From: Cenococcum geophilum 1.58
Lineage: Eukaryota > Ascomycota > Dothideomycetes > Gloniales > Gloniaceae
Length of the DNA: 64,000 bases
Reading direction: 5' to 3'
Assembly: GCA_001692895.1 (NCBI GenBank)
Contig: KV748181.1
Coordinates: forward strand, 124,001-188,000
Under the pieces are notes generated by a model that was not told the DNA's origin, made no database searches, and saw only the letters and a list, made by a program, of their open reading frames with translations. Of the stretch, positions 10,616 through 23,475 are shown piece after piece. The first letter of the stretch is position 1. Each line of letters opens with the position of its first letter. Made by a program: the position numbers and the translations under genes.

Positions 10616-12790
10616 CCTGGATTCTGGTGGAATGTATACAAGGATTATTACCAAAAATGGGAAGGGATTTGCATGCTCCGACGCGCGGATTGTTGATGCG
10701 GTTCACGGTTTGCGGGGAAGTTTGTTCCCGAAACCGTCCTGCAGCCTGGCATTCTCAAATATACGCAACCGTCACAGTATATGACCACGAAAAGCAAACA
10801 ACATCTCCATCGAGCTCGATCAGCAAGCCTTCTACGAGAATTGGTAGTACCTCACGCACCCTCCACTAGTTCTCATTCTTTTACCCATTCTGTTATCCGG
10901 TAATGTCACGCTGTATTGTCTGGCAGAGTGAATTTTATTACGGAAATTCAAAACAAGCACATATGATACTTGTTTATCGCTTTGTCAAAAAAGTTGATTC
11001 GTAGCAGTTTGATCCCCTCGGATTTTGCAAGTCCCACAATCCTAAATAACCGTGAATTAGCCGTTTTTTCTATTGCATCTATGAGCGTTGTATTTAGCAC
11101 TGGGCCCGTAATGCTGTTGAATGGTGTCGTGATAAAAGAAGTCGAGTTAGTGACTCTTTCAAAATGGTAATTACCCTAACCGAAGGGTGAAACCCGAGCG
11201 TCGCACCTTAGCCGATCTTAGGGGTTTTGTTGCTAGGTGCAAGTAACGGAGTAAGACAGGCCGGCGGTAAAGAGATGGAACCGGGCTGTTCTAGGCGTTA
11301 AAACCATGTCAGAGAAAGTGCTAAACTTATGGTCCAACATCACTTAGGTTTACTTGCATTTTCAAGCTGTGATTTTGGGGTAGAGCCTGTCCACATAATT
11401 CCATTGGCACGTTACGTTTCGCATCGCTGGCACAGCATCCGATCCCGACGCTGGCGCTTGACAAGTGTAAAACTTTCTAGTATGCGATGATCTTTTAGGG
11501 TTTATGGGGCGGTTCCTGACGAGTTTATGAGGTTTGCATGTTAGTTGTGGCTGGGAAGTGTTGCTGCTTTCGAAACATCGACACCTACGAGAGGAAGAAT
11601 AGGTAAAATTGCTCTGAAATCCTACGTGGATTAAATCTCATTACAAAGTTCTATATCGAGTGCGGTGCTGTTTGGGGAGGATCCAAGATCATCGCGAGTT
11701 AATGAATAATCTAATTTCCGGCCGAGCGACCCCCGAAGTTTTTTGCTGGGGCTCGGGTTTTGAGGTGGTCCGTGGTGCTCCACAGCCACGCTCCAGCTGT
11801 CACAGCTGAACTCGACCCCCAGGCAGAATCACAGCCAGTCGTGCACATCTCCGCTCTACATTACCTGGCGTCGACCAGAACCCGGGGACGGCGTGTTTCA
11901 TAACTTCTAGCTGAGCTAGAAAGCAAAACTAGAAGAGACCTGGGCTTAGCGATCGAGCAACGAGCACACTCCACCGAGCCTCTTTCGCTCTGAAGAACTA
12001 AATTCACCACCTTTCGACACATGGCGAGATTAGTATTTGACCTACCACTCGCGGAGAGTCCGTTCCTTTTCGCGATGCCTGCCGGGCAGCCATATGCCGA
12101 ATCTAACGCTCATCACCACCCCCTTCATTTCCTTGTCTATTTTGGGATTTCTCACGGCATCCCGTGCACCAATCCAACACACCCCTGCATTATTAAGGAC
12201 AGCATCGCAAGACCGCCTTTGAATTATTCCCTGGAAGGACTGAACTACCTTTCCTCAGCGATAATACTGGCATTTGATAGGGGAAAATACCATTGTCGTC
12301 ACTCGCCATAACCCTCCAATTCCCCTCTCAAGTACACTAGTCATCGTGCCTGATATTCGGTTATATCCGATATTCCTTTGGCCTGCCCTCCCAGCCCCCG
12401 TTGCCTTTGCACTCTTATGACAAGGATGCCGGGAAGCTTATTTCCATAGCCACTTGGCGTTTAAGCTTGACCATTGCTCTGCTGAGTAGAGGAAGGTCGA
12501 TGCGCATGCCTCAGCCCCAACACCACGCTAAGCATCCCAGGTGGACTCCACAATGCTCGTTTAACAAATTAGATTCAGCACCGTCAGGCGTTCGGCTCAG
12601 CTCACTTTCCAATTCATAAAGATGCCGGGTCATCACCGTTAGATTTCCTCACATTCCTATCTCCTAAGAATTTTCCTGTTTTTAAACTGATTCCTTTCAT
12701 CCTTTTTAAAGTCTCAGATCCTAGAATTTCGGGGCAAATCATCCACGCCTTTATTCTTCAGGCATTTCGGAGTATATTTATAACGCCGCC
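10616..12790. other. Long intergenic region, no gene recognised
   Basis: About 2.2 kb with only short frames on both strands. The final ~150 bases precede the S41 gene and contain the AT-rich stretch tatatttataa right before its ATG. Nothing else can be named. Confidence 0.45.
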
Positions 12791-15085
12791 ATGCGAGCAA
12801 CCAGCTTGTTGCTTGCGGCTGGTGCTGCGAGCGCGTCGGCCATGACTACGGCCACATCTGTCCCTTCATCAACTGTAACTGGCGAGCCCTGCGCCATCGT
12901 GAGCGCTTCTCTCGCTGCCATTGGCCCTTCGGGTCGGCCCTCGGTCCCGGCAGAAGTTGGATACAACTGCCTTAACTCTGTCAAGGTGGATGTTGCGGGA
13001 GATATTCAACAGATCGAGGAGCTCAAGGCCTATCTTCAATGGCAAACCACATTTACCTACCTCAGCAATCCTCCAGCAGGCTACACCGAAAAGCCTGTTG
13101 ATATCCTAGGTGGGCTCGACCTCATCGTGCAAAAGGTTAAGAATGGCAGCTACACCAGCGAGTGGGCTGTACAATCCGATATAAGGTCACTTCTCAATCA
13201 AGCATATGATAATCATCTTGCCTTCATTTCAGATATGGCAGTAGTCATTACATTCGAAAGAAATCACTCATTGGTATCTATATCCAAAGATGGCGTTGCT
13301 CTACCAGAATTATACATCTACGAGGACATTATGAAAACTCAAAACGGAGAAAAGTTTACTCCCTCTTCTATCAAAACAATTAATGGCCAGAATGCAACAA
13401 GCTACGTATCAAACCAAGCACTGCAGGCAACATACCATGATGCAGATACTCGCTTCAACGCGATGTTTCCCAATCAGGCTCTCATGTCCACCGGCGATAA
13501 TTATCTAGGCTCTTTCAAACGTGGCCAATACGATGGACCCAGTACTAGCTATGTCTTTGCCAATGGCTCAACCTTGGATTCTCCTAATCTCGCCATCATA
13601 CAGCAGAGCTTCGATGGTGTTGATAGCGGCGAATCATTCTTCTCAACTTTCTGCCAAGGTCCTACCTCAAGTGCGGCAGCCACCGCCACCCCTAGTGCTG
13701 CCTCATCGACAGCTGCTGCTTCATCCACTGCAGCTGCTTCATCCACACCTAGTGCCACGGGATACCCAGAACCTGTTGTTATCCATTCTGGACTGGCCGT
13801 CGGAGGTTATTTTATCAATGAGACCGGTTTCGAGGACGTTGCTGTCCTTAGTATCCCACTATTCGAGCCTCCTGGTGGTTCTATTCTCGAATTCCAAGAT
13901 GTATTACGAGAGTTTCTTGCCACTGCAACATCTTCGGGCAAAACACGTCTCGTTGTTGACACGCGCGGCAACGGCGGTGGCAATACAATACTTGGCTTTG
14001 AAGTCTTCAAGCAACTTTTCCCTTCCATTGCTCCGTTCGGTGCTAGCCGCTTCCATGCCCATAGCGCATTCGAACTTATTGGAGCCGCACTAACAGACGT
14101 TGTAAACAACGAGACCTTCATACAGCAGGATAGCACTGACTTTTTAGCCGCGGTCGAGTACTTTTCATTCTTCAACTACAAGTTGCTACTTGACGTTAAC
14201 AACCAAGATTTCACGAGTTTTGAAGATTACTTCGGCCCACATGTTGTTCATGGTGACAATTATACATCAGTTTGGCGCTACAACGTAAGTTACACTATTC
14301 CGATATCTTTCGATCACTAGCTAACATTATACTTCATATAGTTCTCGAATCCATTAAGCACATCATACTCATCCTTCTCTTTAACCGGTTATGTCAACAA
14401 TACCAAAGTCACTGCTCAACCGTTCAAAGCTGAAAACATTGTCCTCCTCCAAGACGGCTTTTGCTCATCTACTTGCACAATTTTCTCCGAACTCATGAAA
14501 GAGCAAGGCAAAGTCGAAAGCATTGCCGTCGGCGGTCTACCCACCAATGCTCCCATGCAGGCTATCGGCGGAACCAAGGGCTCAATGACCTTGACGTTTA
14601 CCAGAATTCAAGATTTGGCTCTACAATCCTTTCTACTTGCCGCAGTGCAGAGTGAGAAAGTGGTTGAGATGCTTAACACCACCATCATAAACACCTTAGC
14701 CTATCCCCAACAATTGCTCAACCGGGTTGGCTACTCTAATGGTGGAACTCTTGCCCAGATCAACGCCGCAGATAACCTCCGCAACGGTGATGCATCCGAA
14801 ACACCTCTCGAGTTTGTGTACGAAGCCGCCGACTGCAAGATCTTCTATACGGCTGAAATGGTTGCTAATGTTGAGGAGACTTGGAAGGCTGTCGCGACGG
14901 CTAAGTGGGGCAAAGGAGGCTGCGTTCCTGGATCTACGGGCGCGCCGTCCAGCATTTCGGGCGGTGTTTATAACAAAACTAACTCGACAACTCCGACCCA
15001 ACAATATTCTAACGCAGCGTCTACTTGGGGTGCGCCGGGAGTGTTTTTGGTGGTTGCGGGAGCGGTGATGGCGCTGTTCTTATAG
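12791..15085 (+). CDS. Secreted, probably GPI-anchored, peptidase S41-family protein
   Basis: Two exons, 12791..14284 and 14342..15085, joined across a 57-nt intron with GTAAGT and ATAG ends (phase 0), give 745 aa. A signal peptide (MRATSLLLAAGAASASA) precedes a conserved N-terminal region with CAIVSASLAAIGPSG and a CLNSV segment. The S41 (tail-specific/CPAF-like) core is split around a Ser/Ala/Thr/Pro-rich linker (about residues 292-325). It includes VVDTRGNGGGN (about 390), which shapes the oxyanion/substrate site in this family, and DGFCSSTC (about 537-543), where the catalytic Ser is expected. The C-terminus is a hydrophobic helix after a Ser/Thr-rich stretch, as in GPI-anchored proteins. 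Many Asn-glycosylation sequons are present. Fungal members are annotated as S41/PDZ-like secreted proteins; the substrate is unknown. No peptide-product cluster genes are visible beside it. Confidence 0.88.
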
Positions 15086-15407
15086 AGGGTTGGGTAGAGA
15101 AGAGAACAAGATATTATGATATTATCGTGGTTTCGTAATTTGCATGATGTGTTTGGATATTTTGGGCATTGGTCTGGCGTTCGCATTGGATCGGATTTTG
15201 GCGCATCCTTAAAAGCTTTCGTAGCAAGCTAAACGTATTGCCCGCTATGGTTAGAGCTACCAAATCAAAGTTAGAATGGACTTAATTCTTTCTATCGAAT
15301 GAATTTTCATCAGATCATGGAGCGTTTCTGATGTGCAGCCCGTTAAAAGCGCCGCGGTGTTAATCCACACATTTTCATACCAAATTACTCACAAGCAAGT
15401 GGCGATA
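15086..15407. other. 3' flank of the S41 gene up to the transposon pile
   Basis: Normal-composition sequence that ends abruptly at the TA duplication (15406-15407), where the AT-rich nest begins. No gene seen. Confidence 0.5.
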
Positions 15408-15827
15408 ACGTCTTAGCTACCCGATCGAGCCAACCCCCAGATCGAGCCACCTACTAAAATCTACTAATTTTATTCTTTTATAACTCTACCATCACTATAC
15501 CTATCTAGCTATAATTTTAAATATAAACTTTCTAAAGCATATATGGCCAAAATATATTATAAAATTAATATTAAAATTATAATTAATATTAAAACTAAAA
15601 TTATTGGTTTAAAAACTACTATATTAACTTAAATATATATAATTGATTTTAAAAGATTATATAAATAATAATAATTCATTGCTTAGCGTCCGATTCGGAT
15701 CCCTATTAGGCCCACGCGGACTACTCCTTATTTATATATGGGGAGAAAACTCAACTTAAGAAAGACTTAACTTGAGAAAACCCCGTGATCCATCTCCCCG
15801 CCTTTTAGGACTCGCCTATAAGGCGCC

Positions 15828-16085
15828 TGTGAGGCAGTATTGCCAGGGTGTACGGTAGGGAGCAGGCAAGCCGAGCATGAGTCACATAGGGAGTCGATGG
15901 AAGAGGACGATATGGTAAAGAGTAGGCAATAGCCTCGTACGGAGAGAGACGAACCGATGAGGAGGGAAGGGCTGCAAGCCTGAGGTGCTTATAAGGAGGT
16001 GCAAGGGCTAGCCGAAGGCTAGCCTTGGCGACCCCTAAGAGTCCCTAGGCGATGCAGCCGAGTAAGGGCCAAAATAACCCTTACA
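15828..16085 (-). repeat. LTR 1 of the tandem array
   Basis: Begins TGTGAGGCAG and ends CTTACA on the plus strand. It is the least AT-shifted of the three copies. Confidence 0.8.
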
Positions 16086-16499
16086 TTGCCCCCCCCTTGG
16101 TTAGGGCTGGCCCCCAGCCCGTATCCCAATAGATTGATTCTATGTACAGAAAGGTAAGCAGTGCAGAAGCCCTTGCTGTACAGGGGAATAAAGAAATAGG
16201 GGAAAAGGACCAGCCAAGCAGCCTCAATAAAACTTAACCTATGGCCAAAACCCAGTGGGAAAAAGGGCCTATTTTAGGTAGAAAAGAGCGTCTGCTTAGG
16301 GGGTAAGACTTGATCGTATCAGTCTTGGAGACAATCGCCTGCGATTAAGTCTCGACAGCTCTATGGCTGACAGCCAGATAGTCTCCACTTGGAGCCGGCT
16401 TGATCGCAAGAATATCCCTTATATTCCCCCCCCCCTTCTTGCGGTCAGCCCCCTCCATTACCTTACGGTAGCGGGAGATTATAGAGGGCTCGTCCCGGA

Positions 16500-17400
16500 A
16501 GGTTCGGAGAGATGTTGATAGGGTCTTGTGAGCTTTTGAAGCAAGCTGGAGCTCTTAGAGCAACCAAAGCTTTGCTAAGAGATGATCGCGTAGGATCTTT
16601 GAGCTGTTGCCATTCTCTTGGGCAAGCTATAGCTCTTGATGCAAGCTGGAGCTCTTGGAGCGACCAAAGCCTTGCAGAGAGATCGCGTACGATCTTTGTA
16701 AGACGTAGCTCTTTTTTAGAGACTTTAAACTGACGTCTTAATTGCCTTCCCCCGGCCGCGCAATTAGTTTTTGTAAGGAAGTGATGGCTAAATAGCTATA
16801 CGCGTGTTTCCTTCCTTCTGAATTACACTGTTATTACGGAGTAATATTGGCAATAAAAAGAGATCTCGTGGGATCTAAGAGCTGCTGCCATTCTCTTGGG
16901 CAAGCTGTAGCTCTTGATGCAAGCTGGAGCTCTTGGAGCGACCAAAGCCTTGCAGAAAGATGATCGCGTACGATCTTTGAGCCGTAGCTCTTGAAGCAAG
17001 CAGTAGCTTGCGAGATCACATAGGATCTCTGAGCCGAAGCTCTTGAGGTAAGCCGTAGCTTACGAGGTCTCCTAGATCTCAGAGCCGTAGCTCTTGAACG
17101 AGCCGTAGCTCTTGAAGCTGTAGCTGTAGCTATAGCTTAAGGATGGCATTTAACCGCAATAGGATCTCATAAGCTGAGCTTATAACTTCAGAAGAGACAA
17201 TCGCGTACGATTAAGTCTCGGCAGCCCTTAGGCTGACAACCGGAGAGTCTCCGGGTCGGAGCCGTAGCTCCGTAAGAGATCACATAGGATCTTTAAGCCG
17301 CCGCCATTCTCTTGGGCAAGCTGTAGCTCTTAAGGTAAGCCGTAGCTTAATAGGAGACAACCGCCTACGGTTTAGTCTCGGCAGCTCTATAGCTGATTGA
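16500..17400. repeat. Imperfect internal repeats inside the LTR-array internal
   Basis: A module of about 100-130 bp containing GATCGCGTAGGATCT, CCATTCTCTTGGGCAAGC and GCTGGAGCTCTTGG recurs at about 16578, 16860 and 17270. The same modules recur in AT-shifted form at about 18840, 18960 and 19060 in the second internal. They are non-coding. At about 16740-16855 copy 1 carries extra sequence bounded by ATTGCC/GGCAAT that copy 2 lacks. Confidence 0.6.
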
Positions 17401-18089
17401 GCAGTAGCCCTTAATTGCATTTAATCTGGAAGAGCATGGTAGTAGCTATAGCTTTAAAAACTAGCCGTTAGTTCTTTGGATAGCCATTAAATAGCAATCG
17501 GATAGCCTCCAGGGTAGCTATATCTCTTTAAGGACGTTCAACCTTCCAATCTCTGTTAGTGGGACCTCTGTAGCGAGTGAACCGCGGTTAGCCTATAGAG
17601 TGTTTGCAAGCTTAATCGCGTAGGACCCCCCTTAACGCCTGCCAGAAAGCTTTCGGATAGCAATCGAATCGCCTTCGGGTCGCCGTCGGGGCAGAGCTAT
17701 ACCGCTGCACTGTCGATTGTATGCGTATACCAATCGCGTTAAGAGATGATCGCGTACGATCCGGATAGCACCGACCCTTGGCTAGGTAGCTACCGTCTCC
17801 CTTGTCTCCTGATCCATGTCTACCACCGTAAGCGGATGCGATCTGCCAGACGTCTTGCTAGTATAGCTGCTTTGCAGCATACGCGATTGTCCTAGGTAAA
17901 GGTAGAGGACCTAATCCGTATTCCAACACCGTTATGCGGATACGATCTCCAGGCGTCTGCTGGTGTACCTGCTGTGTCGCAGTGAACGCGATCGTCCTAG
18001 GTAAAAATGGAGGATTGTGAAATTGCTCGAGGGCGCAGCCCTCGGCTTGCTGCAGGCTACCACCCGCAAGGGTGTAGGATTGGTTCGAA

Positions 18090-18350
18090 TGTAAGGCAGT
18101 ATTACTAGGGTATATGGTAGGGAGCAGGCAAGCCGAGCATGAGTCATATAGGGAGTCGATGGAAGAGGACGATATGGTAATAAGGGTAGGCAATAGCCTA
18201 AGTACAGAGAGACGAACCGATAGGGGAGGAAGGAGGCTGTAAGCCCGAGGAGCTTATAAGGGGTGGCTAAGGCCTAGCCGAAGGCTAGCCTTGGCAGCCC
18301 CTAAGAGCTCCCAGGATGTAGCTAAGTAAGAGACCAAAAGTACCCTTATA
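18090..18350 (-). repeat. LTR 2 of the tandem array
   Basis: Collinear with LTR 1. It separates the two internals. Confidence 0.8.
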
Positions 18351-19993
18351 TTGCCCCCCCCTTAGTTAGGGCTAGCCCCCAGCCCGTATCCTAATAGATT
18401 AATTCTATATATAGAAAGGTAAGTAGTGCAGAAGCCTTACTTATATAGGGGAATAAAGAAATAGGGGAAAAGGACTAGCCAAGCAGCCTTAATAAAAACC
18501 TTAACCTATAGCTAAAACCCAGTGGGAAAAAGGGCCTATTTTAGGTAGAAAAAGAGCGTCTACTAGTGGGGTAAGACTTAATCGTATACAATTAGTCTTA
18601 AAGAGACAATCGCCTGCGATTAAGTCTTAACAGCTCTATGGCTAACAGCTAGATAATCTCCACTTAGAGCCGGCTTAATTACAAGAATATCCCTTACATT
18701 CCCCCCCCCTTCTTATAGTTAACCCCCTCTATTACCTTACGGTAGCGGGAGATTATAAAGGGCTCGTTCTAGAAGGGTTTGGAGAGATATTAATAGGGTC
18801 TTATAAGCTTTTAAAGTAAGCTAGAGCTCTTAAAGCAACTAAAGCTTTACTAAGAGATTGCGTAGGATCTTTAAGCTACTGCTATTCTTTTAGGTAAGCT
18901 ATAGCTCTTAATATAAGCTGGAGCTCTTAGAGCAACTAAAGCTTTATAGGGATAATCGCGTAGGATCTTTAAGCTGCTGCCATTCTCTTAGGCAAGCTGT
19001 AGCTCTTAATATAGGCTAGAGCTTCTTAGAGCGACTAAAGCCTTATAAAGAGATAATCGCGTATAATCTTTAAGCTGCTACCATTCTCTTAGGCAAGCTA
19101 TAGCTCTTAATATAAGCTAGAGCTCTTAGAGCGACTAAAGCCTTATAGAGAGATCGCGTATAATCTTTAAGCCGTAGCTCTTAGAGCAAGTAGTAGCTTG
19201 CGAAATCACATAAAATCTCTAAGCCGAAGCTCTTAAGGTAAGCCATAGCTTAATAAGAGACAACCGCCTACGGTTTAGTCTTGGCAGCTCTTTAGCTAAT
19301 TAGGTAGTAGCCCTTAATTACATTTAATCTGGAAGAGAGAGTAGTAGCTATAGCTTTAAAAACTAGCCGTTAGTTCTTTAGATAGCCATTAAATAGCAAT
19401 TGGATAGCCTCTAGGGTAGCTATATCTCTTTAAGGATGTTTAACCTTCTAATCTCTATTAGTGGGACCTCTATAGCGAGTAAACCGCGGTTAGCCTATAG
19501 AGTGTTTACAAGCTTAATCGCGTAGGATCCCCCTTAACTCCTACTAGAAAGCTTTTAAATAGCAATTAAATTACCTTTAGGTCGCCGTTAGGGTAGAGCT
19601 ATACCGCTGTACTATTAATCGTATACGGGTATACCAATCGCGTTAAGAGATAATCGCGTACAATCTAGATAGTACCGACCCTTAGCTAGGTAGCTACCGT
19701 CTCCCTTATCTCCTAATCCGTATCTACTACTATAAGCGGATACGATCTGCTAGACGTCTTGCTAGTGTAGCTGCTTTACAGCATACGCGATCATTCTAGG
19801 TAAAGGTAGAGGACCTAATCTGTATTCCAACACCGTTATGCGGATGCGATCTCTAGGCGTCTGCTAGTGTACCTACTGTGTCGCAGTAAACGCGATCGTC
19901 CTAGGTAAAAATAGAGGATCGTAATTTTACTCAAGGGCGCAGCCCTTAGCTTGCTGTAGGCTACTACCCATAAGGGTATAGGATCGGTTTAAA

Positions 19994-20136
19994 TGTGAGG
20001 CAGTATTGCTAGGGTGTACGGTAGGGAGTAGGCAAGCCGAGCATAAGTCATATAGGGAGTTAATAGAAGAGGACGATATGGTAAAGAGTAGGTAATAGCC
20101 TTATACGGAGAGAGACGAACCGATAAGGAGGGAAGG
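19994..20136 (-). repeat. LTR 3 of the tandem array, left half
   Basis: Collinear with the first ~140 bp of LTR 1. It stops exactly at the TIR of the 15.3-kb DNA transposon. Confidence 0.8.
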
Positions 20137-20152
20137 TTATCTCAGTAAGCAA

Positions 20153-20291
20153 CTTAGACGGCAAACGAGACTAAATCTTACTAGTACTTAACTAGTATAG
20201 CTTTATATAAAACCCCTACTAGCTTTATTAAACCCCTGCTAGCGTTATATAACCCCTATAATTATAAGCGCCGTCTCATTTACCGTCTAAG
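20153..20291. repeat. Left subterminal fold-back of the helicase transposon
   Basis: Arms 20153-20171 (CTTAGACGGCAAACGAGAC) and 20273-20291 pair as an inverted repeat with two transitions across 19 bases, with a loop of about 100 bp. The CTTAGACGGCA core overlaps the inner part of the TIR. Confidence 0.7.
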
Positions 20292-20729
20292 GGCCTTTAG
20301 TGCAAAAACATAGGTGGGTCGACTTATTAATAGAACGCGACACTACTAAAGAGCAATATATCTCCACTAGTTGACTAGTTAACCACTATAAAAGGTAATC
20401 AATTATATTTTAAGGGCCGCTTTATTTATCTATATACTTATTTATACGTTTTAGCTAATATAAAGTTCTAAAATTATAGGTCGAAATTTCTCAACGCGTT
20501 TTTTTACCTTAACTCGTACACAAATTCTCTCTTAATGCCTCAAAGTAAGCGGTATTACTAACAACAACGTAACAACCTGCGCTATAACCCTTTAACTTCT
20601 CTAGCCTCTTCAACTCCTCCTAAGGCCCAGTTATATACTGCCTGAATAAAATATATACCGACCTTAACTATCCTACAGCTCTAGAGGCTCGTATTAGATG
20701 GTTTCAAACCCTAGAATATTAAGCATTAA

Positions 20730-23475
20730 ACAGAAATGCTTACCCGTGCTATATGCCAACTCCTTAGGGGAAAGAATCCCTATACTTAGTAGGTTAGGGC
20801 GCTCCACCAACTAATTTACAGAATAGGGGATACTATACTTATTGCAAAAACTGGCTTTGGTAAAAGTATTATATTCTATACTTTCTTAGTCTTAACTAGC
20901 CAGATTATAATATAGCTTATCCCATTAAGTAAGCTAGGGAAAGAATAGGTTAAGTTAATTCGTTAATACCCTGGTATAAACCTATACTTAATATTAGCGG
21001 ATACAAAATTCCAGAACCCTTAACTGCTTAAGGACATTAAGAATGGTATATATACCCATATACTACTTAGGCTAGAGCAAGCTATATCTCCTAAATTCTA
21101 AAAGATCCTATAGGATCCATTCTTCCAGTATTAAGTTAGACTAATAGCTATTAATAAGTATCATCTGCTCTACCAGTAAAAGAAGTTTTAGAGCAACTTT
21201 ATCTTAATCCACAAGCTACGCCGGTCTCTCCCGTTAAGTATTATTTTCTTTAGCTACTCTACAACTATAGATATTAAGATAGAGTAAGTAGTAAAAAAAT
21301 ATAGTGGGTTTCAGCCAGAGGGAACTAAACCAGGTATATTAGAGATTATCCGCACGTCTATTAACCGGCCGGATATTATAATCTATGTGTTTCCGATACT
21401 AAAAGGAAAGATATACTACTATAAGCAGTTATACTTCTTACTTAACTAAGCAGTCAAGTCTTTAGGCGGTAGCTTAACCCTTTAAAAAATCCCAAAAACG
21501 ATTGTATTTCTTAATAGTAGAAGACGCATTACGGCAGTCTCTTAGTACCTCAAGGAGTCTCTTGTCCAGAAGGGCTACTTAACACATCTTATAAACCAGA
21601 TAGTTGGGATATATACATCTTATATAGCGAAGTATAATCAGGATAGGATATACAATGCCTTTAATAGTAAGCAGTCGGATATTCGGATTATAGTAGCTAT
21701 AACTACTCTCGGAATGGGTATAGATATACCAGATATTAATAGGGTTACCTAATAGGATTTCCTAATTACAGATAACGTTGGAGATCTATAGCAGAGGTTC
21801 AGCCGTACAGCAAGGGCTCGCAATAAAACTAGAGTAGCTATATTCTTTATACCATATTAGGCACTTAATCAGCTAGGATACCAAAAGAAGTTAACTAAAG
21901 AAGAGGTTACTAGTTAAATAACGTCTAAGCCAAAACGTAGACGCAATATACTCTTACGCAATTACCGGGCGAGTTAGTTATAGCAATTATTTTCTTAAGG
22001 GAGCAGTTGCAAGTCCAATTCAGATCATAATAGCAACTTATTAGACTAGTACCCTTATTTAAACCGAGAACTTAACGGCATAGCTACTAACTAGTTAACT
22101 GGTAAGAATAAAGTTTATCCCTAAATAAAGCAGGAGATTAAAAATAGGGACTCTATAAGCGATTATTAGAGGGCTATACTAAATAGCAACTGCTACCGTA
22201 AATACCCACTTAAGTTTCTCTAGAAGGATAAATGTAATCCTAAGACGTAAACTCTAAAGGCACCATAAGAGAGTTATTGCAACAGTATAGGTTATAACCC
22301 TAATTTTCTTATTATAACTACTGCGCCGACTACTCCTGTCTCCCTTTAAAAACCAAACTTAGGCTTAAAGCAAGGTATTGCCCTCTAATAGCTAGTTAAG
22401 TGGTATTAAGTATAAGCGGATAAGTTGGTCCTAATAGAAGAGAGATTTACTCTAATGCCTTCTTCATATTTCTTACCTAGTCACTACTAGTAGGCAATTA
22501 TACGCGCCTTTAATAAGGTTACCTCAGCCGCCGAGTTTCCAATACGAACTATGGAAGATCTCTATAAGTATTTCCTATTAGACAAATAGAAGCATACTAT
22601 AGCTTAAGGAGAGCGGCTAGTTTAGTTCCTTCGCCAGAATATAAACAGTATACTAGCTAAGTGGTTAGAGTCCAGAAAATCTAAGAAACTGGTATCTAGC
22701 ACTAGTAACTCGTCACCTAGGACTAGTAGCGCTAGTAATAGTAAGCTTACGGCTAATAAATAAAGGGCACAGGTTATAGAAAGACAAACTAAGATTAATA
22801 ATAAGACTACTTTACTAGTTATATTATAGCAAAAGAAGCTTATAGAGAACCATACACACTTATTTAGCTCAGCATTAGAATTCCCTTTCTTAACGGTAGT
22901 ACCATCTTCAGCTAGAGGAGTTACTTCATCTCCCCTTAACCAGTATAGTATGCCATCCCCTCCACCACAGTATAACCAGTCGCTAGAACGAGGTTATAGT
23001 AGTTCTTTACACTAGTCACAGCAGCAAGAAATTAAATGCGAGTAGTTGCAGGAACCAAAATTATAGAGTAGTAAGAGCGTAGTACCAGAGACTAAACTAG
23101 TAGTATTAAAGACTTAACTAGTGGTGCCAGAGACTTAACTAGTGGACTTAGAGACTTAACTAGTAGACTCGTAGACTACTTTACTAACCGACAGTATAGA
23201 ACCTAGTTTAGAACCACCTATAACTCCTAGTAGTAGAACTTATAGAGGTAGAAAAAGAAAGGTAATAACTACAGATTCTACTACTAATAAGATATAGCGG
23301 GGTTTAGAGGGTATAGCTTCTATCTTACACAGGCGGTTAATATTAGCACCTATTAGTAAGAATATTAGCGGCCTAGTATTAAAAAACTATAGTAAAGAGA
23401 TAAGAAATAATGGGCGGAATAGGCGTAAGCGGTCATTAATACTAAAAGCTATATATTTAGGAATATGGGAGGTAT
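20730..23475 (+). pseudogene. RecQ-type superfamily 2 DNA helicase of the transposon
   Basis: One frame (with RIP-type stops) shows the helicase motifs in order: GDTILIAKTGFGKS (motif I/Walker A, about 20830), an INKYHLLYQ segment in the DEAH position (about 21150), LSIIFFSYS (motif III, about 21235), IVFLNSRRR (about 21505), then VATTTLGMGIDIPDINR (about 21690-21740) and LQQRFSRTARARN-type motif VI (about 21790). A long C-terminal tail with low-complexity Ser/Gln regions and repeated 'ETQLV' units (about 23085-23180) runs to a stop near 23475. The helicase unwinds DNA using ATP. Similar RecQ-like genes are common in fungal subtelomeric and repeat DNA. The start is not fixed. It is broken by many C-to-T changes. 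Confidence 0.8.

Noticed and set aside
10412-10696. 94-codon plus-strand frame
   Set aside because: Antisense shadow of the first exon of the F-box-like gene.
13521-14093. 190-codon frame inside the S41 gene
   Set aside because: Out-of-frame shadow, Pro/Leu-rich from the Ser/Ala linker; the sense frame carries the signal peptide and S41 motifs.
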